Shown piece after piece: positions 1 through 7,780 of a stretch of 46,766 bases of DNA. Source of the DNA: a delta proteobacterium MLS_D (GTDB lineage: Bacteria > Desulfobacterota > Syntrophia > Syntrophales > UBA2210). The stretch is from NCBI GenBank assembly GCA_002030015.1, contig LQBH01000007.1, forward strand, positions 1 to 46,766, read 5' to 3'. The notes below the pieces were generated by a model that was given only the letters and a program-made list of their open reading frames with translations, was not told the origin of the DNA and did not search any database. The number at the start of each line of letters is the position of its first letter. The first letter of the stretch is position 1. Position numbers and translations under genes: made by a program.

Positions 1-530
1 GAATCACTAAGGCCGAATTTCTGGCCAACGTCGTAAAAAAGCCCCCGGTCAATTGCCAATGAGGGATCGTTTCTTCGCAACTCCTGCACCATCAGATAAA
101 CGGCAATGCCTTTTTCCCGCTTATCCCGATGCGCCTCTATTTTTATATTCTTCGGGTGCGGCCGGTCGAAAACATCGTCCCAACTTTTTTCTCTGTAATG
201 CCGAACCTCGAAATATGAACGAACAAGAGCCATTTCCAACCACAGGGGCATGGCAAGCGAATTCGTAGCGCAGGTAAATAGCGCCTCCATGATCGCGGCA
301 GCGTTTCCTTCGTCGTGGGCCTGTTTTAGTCCCCTGAGTTCTTGCACCCCGATCCACCTTAAAAGCGGGCCTCTATGGTGTGATGGTCGTATGTCCTCTG
401 GCCATTGGCCAGTAACTTCACATTGGACCGCCTCATCTTCAGTAATGGAGTAGAGCCGCGCCATTTCGTCACGCTCGGGACCGTCTATTGATGGCAACAA
501 TTCATCTGGTATTTTCTCTTTATCAGCCAT
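1..530 (-). CDS. Unknown protein encoded in the integrative element, 3' end outside window
   Basis: An open frame of 176 codons runs from an ATG at 530 to the window edge with no stop, so the C-terminus is missing. Its ATG lies inside the end of the integrase gene: start at 528-530, integrase stop TGA at 523-525, an 8-base overlap that implies translational coupling. The visible protein is soluble, acidic at the N-terminus, rich in charged and aromatic residues, and has no signal peptide or membrane segment. A central stretch (about residues 105-150) is rich in Tyr, Arg, Trp and Lys. I do not recognise the family. Position directly downstream of an integrase suggests element cargo or an accessory recombination or regulatory factor, but that is inference from position only. 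Confidence 0.75.
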   Translation of the reverse strand, partial: MADKEKIPDELLPSIDGPERDEMARLYSITEDEAVQCEVTGQWPEDIRPSHHRGPLLRWIGVQELRGLKQAHDEGNAAAIMEALFTCATNSLAMPLWLEMALVRSYFEVRHYREKSWDDVFDRPHPKNIKIEAHRDKREKGIAVYLMVQELRRNDPSLAIDRGLFYDVGQKFGLSD

Positions 531-1737
531 GACGATAATCCCCCATTGATAAAATTTTGCTTTCAATCGGTTCGAGTCCCAAGATTTCCCTGAGCCGTCG
601 TTCCCATGCCTCGAAGGCTTGCCGCTTTTCGGCGAAGTAGTCGTGTCGGTTATATACGGCAAGGATGCCTCCCAGCTTATGTCCTAAGCAACGCTCCGCC
701 ACGATGTCAGTGACCCCCAGCTCCGCTAGACGAGTCCTGAATGTCCGCCTCAGATCATGCGGAGTAAACTGTTCCTCAACTCCCATTTCTTGGAAGTGCC
801 GGCGGATGGCCGCCGATATCGCCGCCCGTGTCAAGGGGAGAGAATCATTCCGGGGGGAGGCAAAAACGTAACTGGTTGAAGAGTAGGCCCGGGCCGTCTC
901 GATGACTTCTCGGAATAGGGGCATGATGGGGACTCGGTTTTCTTCCCTGTTTTTTCGCTGGTCCGCCGGTATGACCCACCAGTCACCCTCGACGTGATCC
1001 CATGACATGGACGCGACTTCGCCGGGGCGCTGCCCGGTGAGCAGTATTGCCTTTGCCGCGAGTTTTACAACGTGGAATATATCAATATCCTCGTTGCCCA
1101 GGTCCAATCCCTTCCACAGCAGCTTGATTTCCTCGTCGTTCAGCACCCGGGACCGGGCGGACTCCTCGAAGCGGCGCATACCAACAAGGGGATTTGTCGT
1201 CAGCAGGCCTTCCTCACAGGCAAAGTTGAACGCCCGGACCAGCACACCCAACAGGCGATTTGCAGCCACCGGCGCCCGTTCCCGGACCCCTCGAATCAGC
1301 AGAACGCCGTCCCGCCGCGTAATGTCGGATATTTTCCGTTTCTTCCAGCGGGGAAGGGCGTCTTTCGCCACCAGGCGAAGGCGTTCTTTCCCAGTGGGGG
1401 TTTTTGAAAGTTCTTCCGTCCAATACTCTTCGATCATGTCCGCAAACGTATATTCTTCCCGGCGCTTTGTCTTTCTTTCTTGTGCCTTCGCCCCAGGGTC
1501 AACACCCCGGTCAACGTCCCGACCCGCCATTGCGTGTTTCTCTCGCGCCTCTGCCAATGAAACGGCAGGATATCGCCCCAGGGTCATGCGTCGTGCTGTT
1601 CCGTCAATCATGTAGCGATATATCCACGACTTTGTGCCGGATGGCATAACGCGGACATAGAGACCGCCCCTATCAAGAACCTCGTACCGGTTTCCCTTTG
1701 GCTTCAAATTTATGACTGCCTTATCGGTAAGTGTCAT
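523..1737 (-). CDS. int: P4-type tyrosine integrase (site-specific recombinase)
   Basis: This 404-residue protein catalyses integration and excision of a mobile element at a tRNA gene. The N-terminal part (about 1-90) has the arm-binding DUF4102-type layout (LTDKAVINLKPKGNRYEV, then GLYVRV and LGRYPAVSLAEAR). A core-binding domain (about 95-185) and a catalytic domain (about 195-380) follow. The tyrosine recombinase residues are visible: Arg237 in TGQRPGE, Lys262, His327-x-x-Arg330 in HDLRRTF, His353 in LGHK, and the nucleophile Tyr362 in VYNRHDY. Length is normal and the gene looks intact. A good ribosome site (AAAGGAG) precedes the ATG. It reads away from the tRNA-Pro fragment at 1910-1959, about 170 bases away, which fits an element ending at that site. 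The next gene overlaps its stop codon. Confidence 0.96.
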   Translation of the reverse strand: MTLTDKAVINLKPKGNRYEVLDRGGLYVRVMPSGTKSWIYRYMIDGTARRMTLGRYPAVSLAEAREKHAMAGRDVDRGVDPGAKAQERKTKRREEYTFADMIEEYWTEELSKTPTGKERLRLVAKDALPRWKKRKISDITRRDGVLLIRGVRERAPVAANRLLGVLVRAFNFACEEGLLTTNPLVGMRRFEESARSRVLNDEEIKLLWKGLDLGNEDIDIFHVVKLAAKAILLTGQRPGEVASMSWDHVEGDWWVIPADQRKNREENRVPIMPLFREVIETARAYSSTSYVFASPRNDSLPLTRAAISAAIRRHFQEMGVEEQFTPHDLRRTFRTRLAELGVTDIVAERCLGHKLGGILAVYNRHDYFAEKRQAFEAWERRLREILGLEPIESKILSMGDYRHG

Positions 1738-1761
1738 TTATCTCACTCCTTTCAGGAAAAC

Positions 1762-1783
1762 GGGGTACAAAATGGGGTACAAA
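1762..1783. repeat. Two direct repeats upstream of int, candidate integrase arm-type sites
   Basis: The 10-mer GGGGTACAAA occurs at 1762-1771 and again at 1774-1783, a 12-base period, between the integrase start and the attachment site. Short direct repeats in this position are typical of arm-type sites bound by the N-terminal domain of tyrosine integrases. That role is inferred from position and spacing. Confidence 0.5.
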
Positions 1784-1909
1784 AAAGCACCTTGCTACAG
1801 TGAAATATGGTGCAATGTCTTGCATAAGATAATCGCACGAAATATGAATGGTGTCAAGTACTTTTGTTATGCGGTGAGTAGTGGTGAAAGGTGTTGAAAA
1901 TGACTCATT

Positions 1910-1959
1910 TTTGCTTTGGGAGCAGGGAGCCGGGGGTTCAAATCCCTCCGCCCCGACCA
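1910..1959 (+). other. Attachment site: 3' fragment of tRNA-Pro(UGG)
   Basis: The segment matches a tRNA from the anticodon stem to the 3' CCA. It has an anticodon loop TTTGGGA with anticodon TGG (Pro), a variable region, a T arm GGGGG-TTCAAAT-CCCTC, then the 3' acceptor strand CGCCCCG, A73 and CCA ending at 1959. The 5' half (D arm and the expected 5' acceptor CGGGGCG) is absent in the bases before it, so this is not a working tRNA gene. Together with the integrase next door it reads as one att repeat of an integrative element. The complete tRNA-Pro and the other end of the element should lie to the left, outside the window. Confidence 0.85.
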
Positions 1960-2200
1960 TCGATAGTGCGGCGTTTTCCCCCTGGGCGGAGGACAAGCCC
2001 TCCGCCCCGACCATTGATAGTGCGGCGTTTTCCCCCTGGGCGGAGGACAAGCCCTCCGCCCCGACCATTGATAGTGCGGAGTTTCCCCCCGGGCGGAGGA
2101 CAAGCCCTCCGCCCCGACCATTGATAGTGCGGAGTTTCCCCCGGGCGGAGGACAAGCCCTCCGCCCCGACCATTGATAGTGCGGAGTTTTCCACGGGGCT
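1944..2200 (+). repeat. Tandem array of tRNA-Pro 3'-end repeats with GC hairpins
   Basis: Five copies of a 52-54-base unit start at 1944, 1998, 2052, 2105 and 2157. The first copy begins inside the tRNA-Pro fragment. Every copy starts with CCCTCCGCCCCGACCA, the last 16 bases of the tRNA including CCA, followed by TTGATAGTGCGG and a C-rich stretch. Between successive copies GGGCGGAGG pairs perfectly with CCTCCGCCC around a six-base loop ACAAGC, so four hairpins each end in the tRNA-like GACCA. The fifth copy degenerates after about 2190. There are no unique spacers, so this is not CRISPR. The arrangement recalls the E. coli tyrT locus, where downstream repeats carry the tRNA 3' end. Whether the array is transcribed is unknown. 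Confidence 0.9.
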
Positions 2201-2289
2201 GACACGCTTGAAATAGCAATGTAGCAGGGCGGGAAAGATCTGGACTGAATATGGACTAATTTAAAAAGGCCTGGTGTGTGTCGGGAATA

Positions 2290-2832
2290 CTACCGCCGGT
2301 ACGGGGAATAATGCCACGGGTAGGGGTGCAGGTAATACGGATGCCAGAAGAAAAATGGTGGAGGCATGTACATCGGATCGTATGATCTAAACGTCTTGCT
2401 TCTTTTCTCCCAGAGATTGAGTTCACGAATGTCGATGAGGGGATAGGTAAAAAGATATTCGCCTACGGGACGTTTTTCTGTGCCGGTGATTATTCCGGCA
2501 ACCGTTATTTCACGACCGCTGCTGTAAATGGCGGGGTCGAGAAATCCTTCGCTGCGGGCGATGAAGCGACCCGCCGATATATCCGGGTTTTCAGGGCGAT
2601 TCTGGAAATCCAGTTCAGCCTGCCTGATGATAATCAGCGTGTCACAGGCTCTCGGAGAGGTCTCGATGATGACACCTCCCCAGATAACGGGCGATCCTTC
2701 GTATGTTTCCGTGTTTTTGAACGCGTCGGAGAAGGCGACTGTTTTATCCGGTTCCACGGTGGTTTCGAAAGGAAACGACGCGCAGGATATGCATAGCAAA
2801 GAAGCGACGATTATTGCGGGGAAAGAAATCAT
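2290..2832 (-). CDS. Slp-family outer-membrane lipoprotein, copy 2 of a tandem pair
   Basis: This 180-residue protein belongs to the Slp family of outer-membrane lipoproteins, named after the E. coli starvation-induced lipoprotein. A hydrophobic signal peptide ends in CISC with Cys17 as the lipidation site. Family signatures follow: WGGVIIETSP, SAGRFIARSEGFLDP, IYSSGREITVAGIITG and VGEYLFTYPLI. The C-terminus is unusual: after about residue 150 it becomes a tail crowded with Pro, Tyr, His, Phe and Trp, ending SPYRR. The ATG directly abuts the stop codon of the upstream Slp gene, so the two are surely co-transcribed and translationally coupled. The molecular function of Slp proteins is not well defined. 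Confidence 0.88.
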   Translation of the reverse strand: MISFPAIIVASLLCISCASFPFETTVEPDKTVAFSDAFKNTETYEGSPVIWGGVIIETSPRACDTLIIIRQAELDFQNRPENPDISAGRFIARSEGFLDPAIYSSGREITVAGIITGTEKRPVGEYLFTYPLIDIRELNLWEKRSKTFRSYDPMYMPPPFFFWHPYYLHPYPWHYSPYRR

Positions 2833-3366
2833 TTAAAATTCTACACCAACAGCGCCGCCTCCCCGGGTACCTCCGCCCAGACCGATGCCGATACCGATAC
2901 CGAAGCGGGGAGAACCGGCGGCTTCATCGATGTCCCAGAGATGATGTTCTATCGCCGTAAGGAGCGGGTAAGTATAGTTGATTTCACCGATCGGGCGGAT
3001 TACCTTGCCGTCCACTCTGCCCGCTACAGTAAGTGCTCTTCCTTTTTCATAGATAGTCGGTTCAAGAAATCCCTGGAATCGGACAAGAAAACGACCCGAC
3101 GAGAGATCAGCACTCATGGGTTTTCCGTTGCGGTCGAGGGGATTTTCGAGCACCTCGATCCACGTTTCTTCTTCTTTCGGTGTTGTTTCGATTATACGGC
3201 CGCCCAACATAACGGTACTGTCCACCATCGCATCAAGGTTTTGCTGAAGGGTTGAAAAGGTGATGGTGCGATCAACCGTTTCCATGGTTCCGGGCGTTAT
3301 AACGGGAACGGCGCAGGCAGCGATGGGAATAAAAAAACATGCAATGATTACGACTCTTACAACCAT
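2833..3366 (-). CDS. Slp-family outer-membrane lipoprotein, copy 1 of a tandem pair
   Basis: This 177-residue protein has a signal peptide with lipobox IAAC (Cys18). The Slp fold signatures are LGGRIIETTP, SSGRFLVRFQGFLEP, IYEKGRALTVAGRV and IGEINYTYPLL. Its C-terminus ends in a glycine-rich tail (GIGIGIGLGGG, then GGGAVGVEF), very unlike the aromatic tail of the copy encoded immediately downstream. The two proteins share the core pattern but are clearly diverged, so the duplication is old. The start has no strong ribosome site, so the exact ATG is a little uncertain. A promoter candidate lies about 95 bases upstream. Confidence 0.88.
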   Translation of the reverse strand: MVVRVVIIACFFIPIAACAVPVITPGTMETVDRTITFSTLQQNLDAMVDSTVMLGGRIIETTPKEEETWIEVLENPLDRNGKPMSADLSSGRFLVRFQGFLEPTIYEKGRALTVAGRVDGKVIRPIGEINYTYPLLTAIEHHLWDIDEAAGSPRFGIGIGIGLGGGTRGGGAVGVEF

Positions 3367-3459
3367 TATTCATCGTCATTTCATGCAAATCATTGATGGC
3401 GATAAACCCGGAGGGACCGAAACTGCGCCGCCGAGTTCAGGGATCCTTCACATAGTTGG

Positions 3460-3488
3460 AGTATACGGAAAAAAGAGCGGTTCTGCAA
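3460..3488 (-). promoter_or_regulatory. Candidate sigma70 promoter for the Slp pair
   Basis: On the minus strand TTGCAG (3483-3488) and TATACT (3460-3465) are separated by 17 bases. The -10 matches the consensus at five of six positions and the -35 at three. It sits upstream of the first Slp gene with a leader of roughly 90 bases. Confidence 0.4.
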
Positions 3489-3591
3489 TAACTCCCGGCC
3501 CTGTTCAATTGAGAGACAGCGGCTGAAAATTTGTACTTCAGCATATTATGAAAGTATATTAGACCGCTTTTCCGGAACCATCGCCGCAATG

Positions 3592-3620
3592 AAAAACGGT
3601 GGCTCCGGAAAAGCCACCGT
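3592..3620 (-). terminator. Rho-independent terminator after the UPF0182 gene
   Basis: ACGGTGGCT at 3596-3604 pairs perfectly with AGCCACCGT at 3612-3620 around a seven-base loop. Read on the minus strand the hairpin is followed by TTTTT, right after the stop codon of the UPF0182 gene. Confidence 0.85.
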
Positions 3621-3653
3621 CACAGTTTCTGGTGCAGAAGAAGATATGGCGCC

Positions 3654-6398
3654 CTAGTCAGCGTCAAGAGGACGAACGGCGCCGGCATCGATCAACTTCT
3701 GCAGGTCCTTCCTCAGTTTCTCGATTTCTTCTCCGTATTTCGACCAGTTGCCCTCGCGAATCGAGCGCTGCGCGCTTTCGTAACGGTCGAGTGCCCGGCG
3801 GGCGTGTTCTTGCAGTGTTTGCAGGGGCGCCGTTGTTCCCGGCCGCATAGAACTATCGGGAAGAACCGCTTCCACCGCCGGCATTGCCTCGAGGGGGATG
3901 GTTTCTCCAAAGAGCCGATCCAGGGCCTGGTCAAGTCCGGCTTCCATCACAACTCGGGTTCCGTCAGAGGCCAGCACGCGGCGAAGCTCGGGTAAACGAC
4001 CCTCGACCGCCCGCAGGAACAGGGGCTTGATGTAGAGAACTGAGTTTTCTATGGGAATAACAAGCTGACTTCCCCGAAGAACCCGCGTTCCGGCCTGGTC
4101 CCACAGTGCGAGCTGCTGAGCGATTTCCGCGGTCTGGTCTATACGGGCTTCGATCTGCATAGGCCCGAACACCAGTTCGCCACGGGGAAACCTGAACAGG
4201 AGCAGGGAACCGTAATTATCTCCATCGGAACGACCCGACAACCAGGCAATCATATTGTCCCTGTTCGATGGTGTGAAGGGCATCAACAGAATGAATTCTT
4301 CCCTTTTTTTCTCGGGGAAACGAAGAATCGTGTAATAGCTTTCCATAGTCTGGGCGGAGCCGAAAACACGTTCTTTGGGCAATTCCCAGACATCTTCACG
4401 GTTATAGAACATGACGGGATCGCTCATGTGATAAATTCGAAACATTGATGACTGTACATCGAAAAGATCCTGCGGATAGCGTATCTGTGCGCGCAGTCCT
4501 TCCGGCATTTCCTCAATTGGAAGGAAGAGATCGGGGAATACATCGGCGTAAGCGCGGATCAGAGGATCTTTCTTTTCTCCGATCGTGTAGAAGTGTGTCG
4601 TTCCGTTGTAGGCGTCTATGACGACCTTGACGGAATTGCGAATGTAGTTCACGTTTTGTGCGTACGGGCGCGAATAGGGGTAACGGGACGATGTGGTATA
4701 GGCATCGTAAATCCAGTAGAGACGCCCATCGACGATGGTAATATAGGGATCATGATCGAAAGACAGGAAAGGCGCAAGCAGGCTCACCCGTTCATGAATG
4801 TTTCGATAGTAAAGGAGCTGGCTGTCGGGTAAAATGTAATCGGTAATAAGATAGTTGATGGTACCGAAATTGATTGAGAAGATCAGTCGTCTGAAAAGTG
4901 AGCCCACGGCAACTCCGGTTTTTTCCTGGTACATCGTGAAAACATTACGTTCCCCGTAAGGATAATCGAATTCTTCCGTTCCGGACCGAACCACAACGGG
5001 TTCATTCGTCCGCTCGCCGAAATATATTTCCGGACGGTCAAGATCGAGATCAACGGTTTTTCTCGGAGGAATATCCCGAATAAAGAGCTCCGGAAGACCC
5101 TCCTCGGTAAAGACATTGACGGGGCTGGCCACAAGGCCGTAACCGTGTGTGTAAATAAAGGTTTTGTTGACCCACGTCTGTGAATCGGGGGACAGACGTT
5201 TTTGATCGAGCTCACGGGGCGCCAGCATGATCTGTCGGTAGTCGCCGTCCAGGTTGTATCGGGCGATGTCGATGTCATTGAAATCGTAATAGGGTCGGAT
5301 CGCCTGTATCTGGGTGTATGTTTCAAGCAGTGGACGGGAGTCCCAGAGCGGAATGTTTTCAATTGTCAGGCGATTATTCTTCAGGTCTTCTCGAGTCAGT
5401 GAATAATCGACAGGATAGGGTTTTTCCTCGATTTCGTCGAGACCATAGGCGGATCGTGTCGATTGGATGTGATTGTCCAGGTATGGCCGCTCCCGCTGGA
5501 GTTCGTTGGGATCGACAGAAAACCGTTGCACGAAAGAAGGCAGGAGTCCGCTGAAAATGATAATCGAAACGATCAGGACTCCCAGTCCGGCAAGCGGCTG
5601 TTTCAGCGACCGTTTTATCATGCCCAGAGCAGCCAGCACGATGCCGGCAAAACACACGACGATAAGTCCGTTGTACACGGGAACACGGATTTTTTCGTCA
5701 ACGTAGTTCATGCCGTAAACGACGCCGTCGGCCGAAAAGAGTAATTCATACCGCGCGAGCCAGTAGGTGAACAGCTGGATCGTAAAAAAGACCGCGAGAA
5801 AAAAGATGCCGTGCATCTTGACGGCAGGTGACACCGTGACGTTTTGTGGGGTGAAAATGACCCCTCGGGCGATGACGTAAGCGCCGGTCGTTACGATGAC
5901 GGTAACGAAAAGGACCGCCGTGGTGTAGTTGCGAAGCATTTCGAAAACGGGGAGAGAGAAAAAATAGAATGAAATATCCCGTCCGAAAACAGGGTCGCTC
6001 TGCCCGAAAGGAGACCGGTTAAGATACATGAGTACTTCGAGCCAGTTGGAAGCGGGGTATGAGCTGATCGCCCATGCCATAAACGCAAGAAGCAGGAAGA
6101 GTCCCCATTGCAATGCCCTGACGGGAAGGGAGACCTGGCCCATGTCGATGATCGTGATACGCTGTTGAGTCGATCGATACGCTATATAGAGGTTGATTCC
6201 TCCGAAACCGAGAAAAACGAGGAAGAACAGAATCTGGATGATATATTCGGTGGTGAAGTACGTCCAGAAAACGCTTGAGAAGTTCAGTGAATCAAAAAAA
6301 TAAAAGTTTACAAAGGCCTCGATAATTGTATCGAAAAGGGCCGATATTACAAGCAACAGGGCAAGCCCGATGCCGATGTATTTCATGGGTTTCGACAT
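3654..6398 (-). CDS. UPF0182 (COG1615) family large membrane protein
   Basis: This is a 914-residue protein of the uncharacterised UPF0182 family. The first about 310 residues hold some seven hydrophobic membrane segments, including the N-terminal helix after MSKPMKYIGIG and several in the 50-300 range. The rest is a long, mostly soluble region expected outside the membrane, with typical family stretches such as ERPYLDNHIQSTRSAYGLD, FIYTHGYGLVASPVN and GSQLVIPIENSVLYIKPLF. I chose the ATG at 6398 because GGGAG stands eight bases upstream; the frame is open 31 codons further but those look unlike a protein start. The C-terminus is charged and probably helical. It is monocistronic with its own terminator. 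Function is unknown; length and organisation are normal for the family. Confidence 0.93.
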   Translation of the reverse strand: MSKPMKYIGIGLALLLVISALFDTIIEAFVNFYFFDSLNFSSVFWTYFTTEYIIQILFFLVFLGFGGINLYIAYRSTQQRITIIDMGQVSLPVRALQWGLFLLLAFMAWAISSYPASNWLEVLMYLNRSPFGQSDPVFGRDISFYFFSLPVFEMLRNYTTAVLFVTVIVTTGAYVIARGVIFTPQNVTVSPAVKMHGIFFLAVFFTIQLFTYWLARYELLFSADGVVYGMNYVDEKIRVPVYNGLIVVCFAGIVLAALGMIKRSLKQPLAGLGVLIVSIIIFSGLLPSFVQRFSVDPNELQRERPYLDNHIQSTRSAYGLDEIEEKPYPVDYSLTREDLKNNRLTIENIPLWDSRPLLETYTQIQAIRPYYDFNDIDIARYNLDGDYRQIMLAPRELDQKRLSPDSQTWVNKTFIYTHGYGLVASPVNVFTEEGLPELFIRDIPPRKTVDLDLDRPEIYFGERTNEPVVVRSGTEEFDYPYGERNVFTMYQEKTGVAVGSLFRRLIFSINFGTINYLITDYILPDSQLLYYRNIHERVSLLAPFLSFDHDPYITIVDGRLYWIYDAYTTSSRYPYSRPYAQNVNYIRNSVKVVIDAYNGTTHFYTIGEKKDPLIRAYADVFPDLFLPIEEMPEGLRAQIRYPQDLFDVQSSMFRIYHMSDPVMFYNREDVWELPKERVFGSAQTMESYYTILRFPEKKREEFILLMPFTPSNRDNMIAWLSGRSDGDNYGSLLLFRFPRGELVFGPMQIEARIDQTAEIAQQLALWDQAGTRVLRGSQLVIPIENSVLYIKPLFLRAVEGRLPELRRVLASDGTRVVMEAGLDQALDRLFGETIPLEAMPAVEAVLPDSSMRPGTTAPLQTLQEHARRALDRYESAQRSIREGNWSKYGEEIEKLRKDLQKLIDAGAVRPLDAD

Positions 6399-6670
6399 AA
6401 TATAACTCCCTCGTTTCGCGCGGTATCGCCGCATGGGCGTAAATTTTAGGAATGTAAGTAGGACTATAGGGAAATGAGAAACCCCTGTCAAGATTATCCG
6501 GGTTTCGATGTGTTATTTCAATCTTCGAAAAAAGGAAAAACGAACATAATGTTATGTATACGCGGTTTTTCGAAAAAGATGTTTTTTCGAAAAAATTTTT
6601 CTGAGCTTGAATCGGGAAGGCGATCTGGTGCATACATAAGAAATATTCGCCGAATACAGGGGAGTAAAAA

Positions 6671-7603
6671 ATGCTTTCTTTTCTGCCGCCTCCGTTGCTC
6701 GGAGTCACCTGCATCCTGCTCATCACACTCAATACGCTGATCTGGGCGGTGCCGGTCCATGTTCTGGCCGTCGCAAAACTCCTTGTTCGAAACAGGGGCT
6801 TTCAGGCGCGTAACGCGACTCGCGTAATGGCGGTGGTCAGGGGTTGGATAGGAGGAGTCCTGCTTTCACTGAAACTGGCTCTGAACGTTACTTGGGATAT
6901 CAGGGGAGTCGAGGGTCTGCGCAAGGACGAGTGGTATTTCGTCAACAGTAATCACCAGTCATGGACAGATATCGTCGTCCTTCTGCGCACGTTCGGAAAC
7001 AAGATACCCTTTCCAAAGTTTTTTCTCAAAAAAGAACTCGCCTGGATTCCCATTTTGGGCAGTGCCTGGTGGGCGCTCGATTATCCTTTCATGAAGCGGT
7101 ATTCAAAATCGTACCTGGAAAGGCACCCGGGCATGCGGGGAAAAGACCTGGAAACCACCAGAAAAATGTGCGAGCGCTACGCCCACACGCCCGTGTCAAT
7201 TCTAAATTTTATCGAGGGGACCCGTTTCACGCCGGAGAAACAGGAGGAACAGAAATCGCCGTACCGTCACCTGCTGAAGCCGAAAGCCGGTGGACTTGCC
7301 TTTGCGCTCGGCGCCATGGACGGAAAAATTAAAAAAATATTGGACGTGACGATCCTTTATCCTGATGGTTCCGCCAGGTTTTGGGATTTTCTCTGCGGTC
7401 GCGTCTCGAGGATCGTGGTACGTGTAAAGGAGCATCTTATTCCGGAAGAGTTTCTGCGGGGAGACTACAGGGGCGACGAGAAGTTCAGGGAAAGTTTTCA
7501 GGCCTGGGTGAGGGATATGTGGAATAAAAAGGATGAGCTTCTGGAAGAGATGATTGCAGAATACGGCGGCGGAGCGCCGGGTCGGCGAAAGCGAGCTACG
7601 TGA
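6671..7603 (+). CDS. PlsC-like acyltransferase (YihG type)
   Basis: This 310-residue membrane-associated protein belongs to the glycerolipid acyltransferase (LPLAT/PlsC) superfamily. Family members transfer a fatty acyl chain to a lysophospholipid or related acceptor at the inner membrane. The N-terminal 35 residues are a hydrophobic anchor. Motif I is NHQSWTD with catalytic His95 and Asp100, the second block is KFFLKKELAW (about 116-125), and motif III is EGTR (182-185). The spacing and the LP(K)AGGLAFAL-like block resemble the E. coli YihG subfamily rather than canonical PlsC. The C-terminus is basic. A GGGGAG ribosome site lies just before the ATG. It stands alone, divergent from the UPF0182 gene. 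The acyl acceptor cannot be told from sequence. Confidence 0.9.
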   Translation: MLSFLPPPLLGVTCILLITLNTLIWAVPVHVLAVAKLLVRNRGFQARNATRVMAVVRGWIGGVLLSLKLALNVTWDIRGVEGLRKDEWYFVNSNHQSWTDIVVLLRTFGNKIPFPKFFLKKELAWIPILGSAWWALDYPFMKRYSKSYLERHPGMRGKDLETTRKMCERYAHTPVSILNFIEGTRFTPEKQEEQKSPYRHLLKPKAGGLAFALGAMDGKIKKILDVTILYPDGSARFWDFLCGRVSRIVVRVKEHLIPEEFLRGDYRGDEKFRESFQAWVRDMWNKKDELLEEMIAEYGGGAPGRRKRAT

Positions 7604-7780
7604 ACGAAGATGTCTTTGTTTTTCGGTCAGCGGTTTGCGGAAGATCTGGTAAATGAAAGCTTGCCCCGGTGACGGTCCTCTGCTAGAGGTGACGGCAATC
7701 GCGACAGTGAGATCCAAACCGGAGAAAGCGCGGCAGATTCAGGTGCGAGAGCCGATGATATATGTGGGAGGAGTGGGATT

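Noticed and set aside
1007-1615. 202-residue frame opposite the integrase
   Set aside because: Arg/Ser-rich shadow of the integrase on the other strand, with no ribosome site.
1944-2200. CRISPR array
   Set aside because: Units are contiguous 52-54-base near-copies with no variable spacers and no cas genes, and each carries a tRNA 3' end.
1721-2219. Several open frames across the tandem array that translate into repeated SMVGAEGLSSA-like peptides on either strand
   Set aside because: The repeats keep frames open by their near-multiple-of-three length. They contain tRNA sequence, are open on both strands at once and have no ribosome site, so they are artefacts of the DNA repeat.
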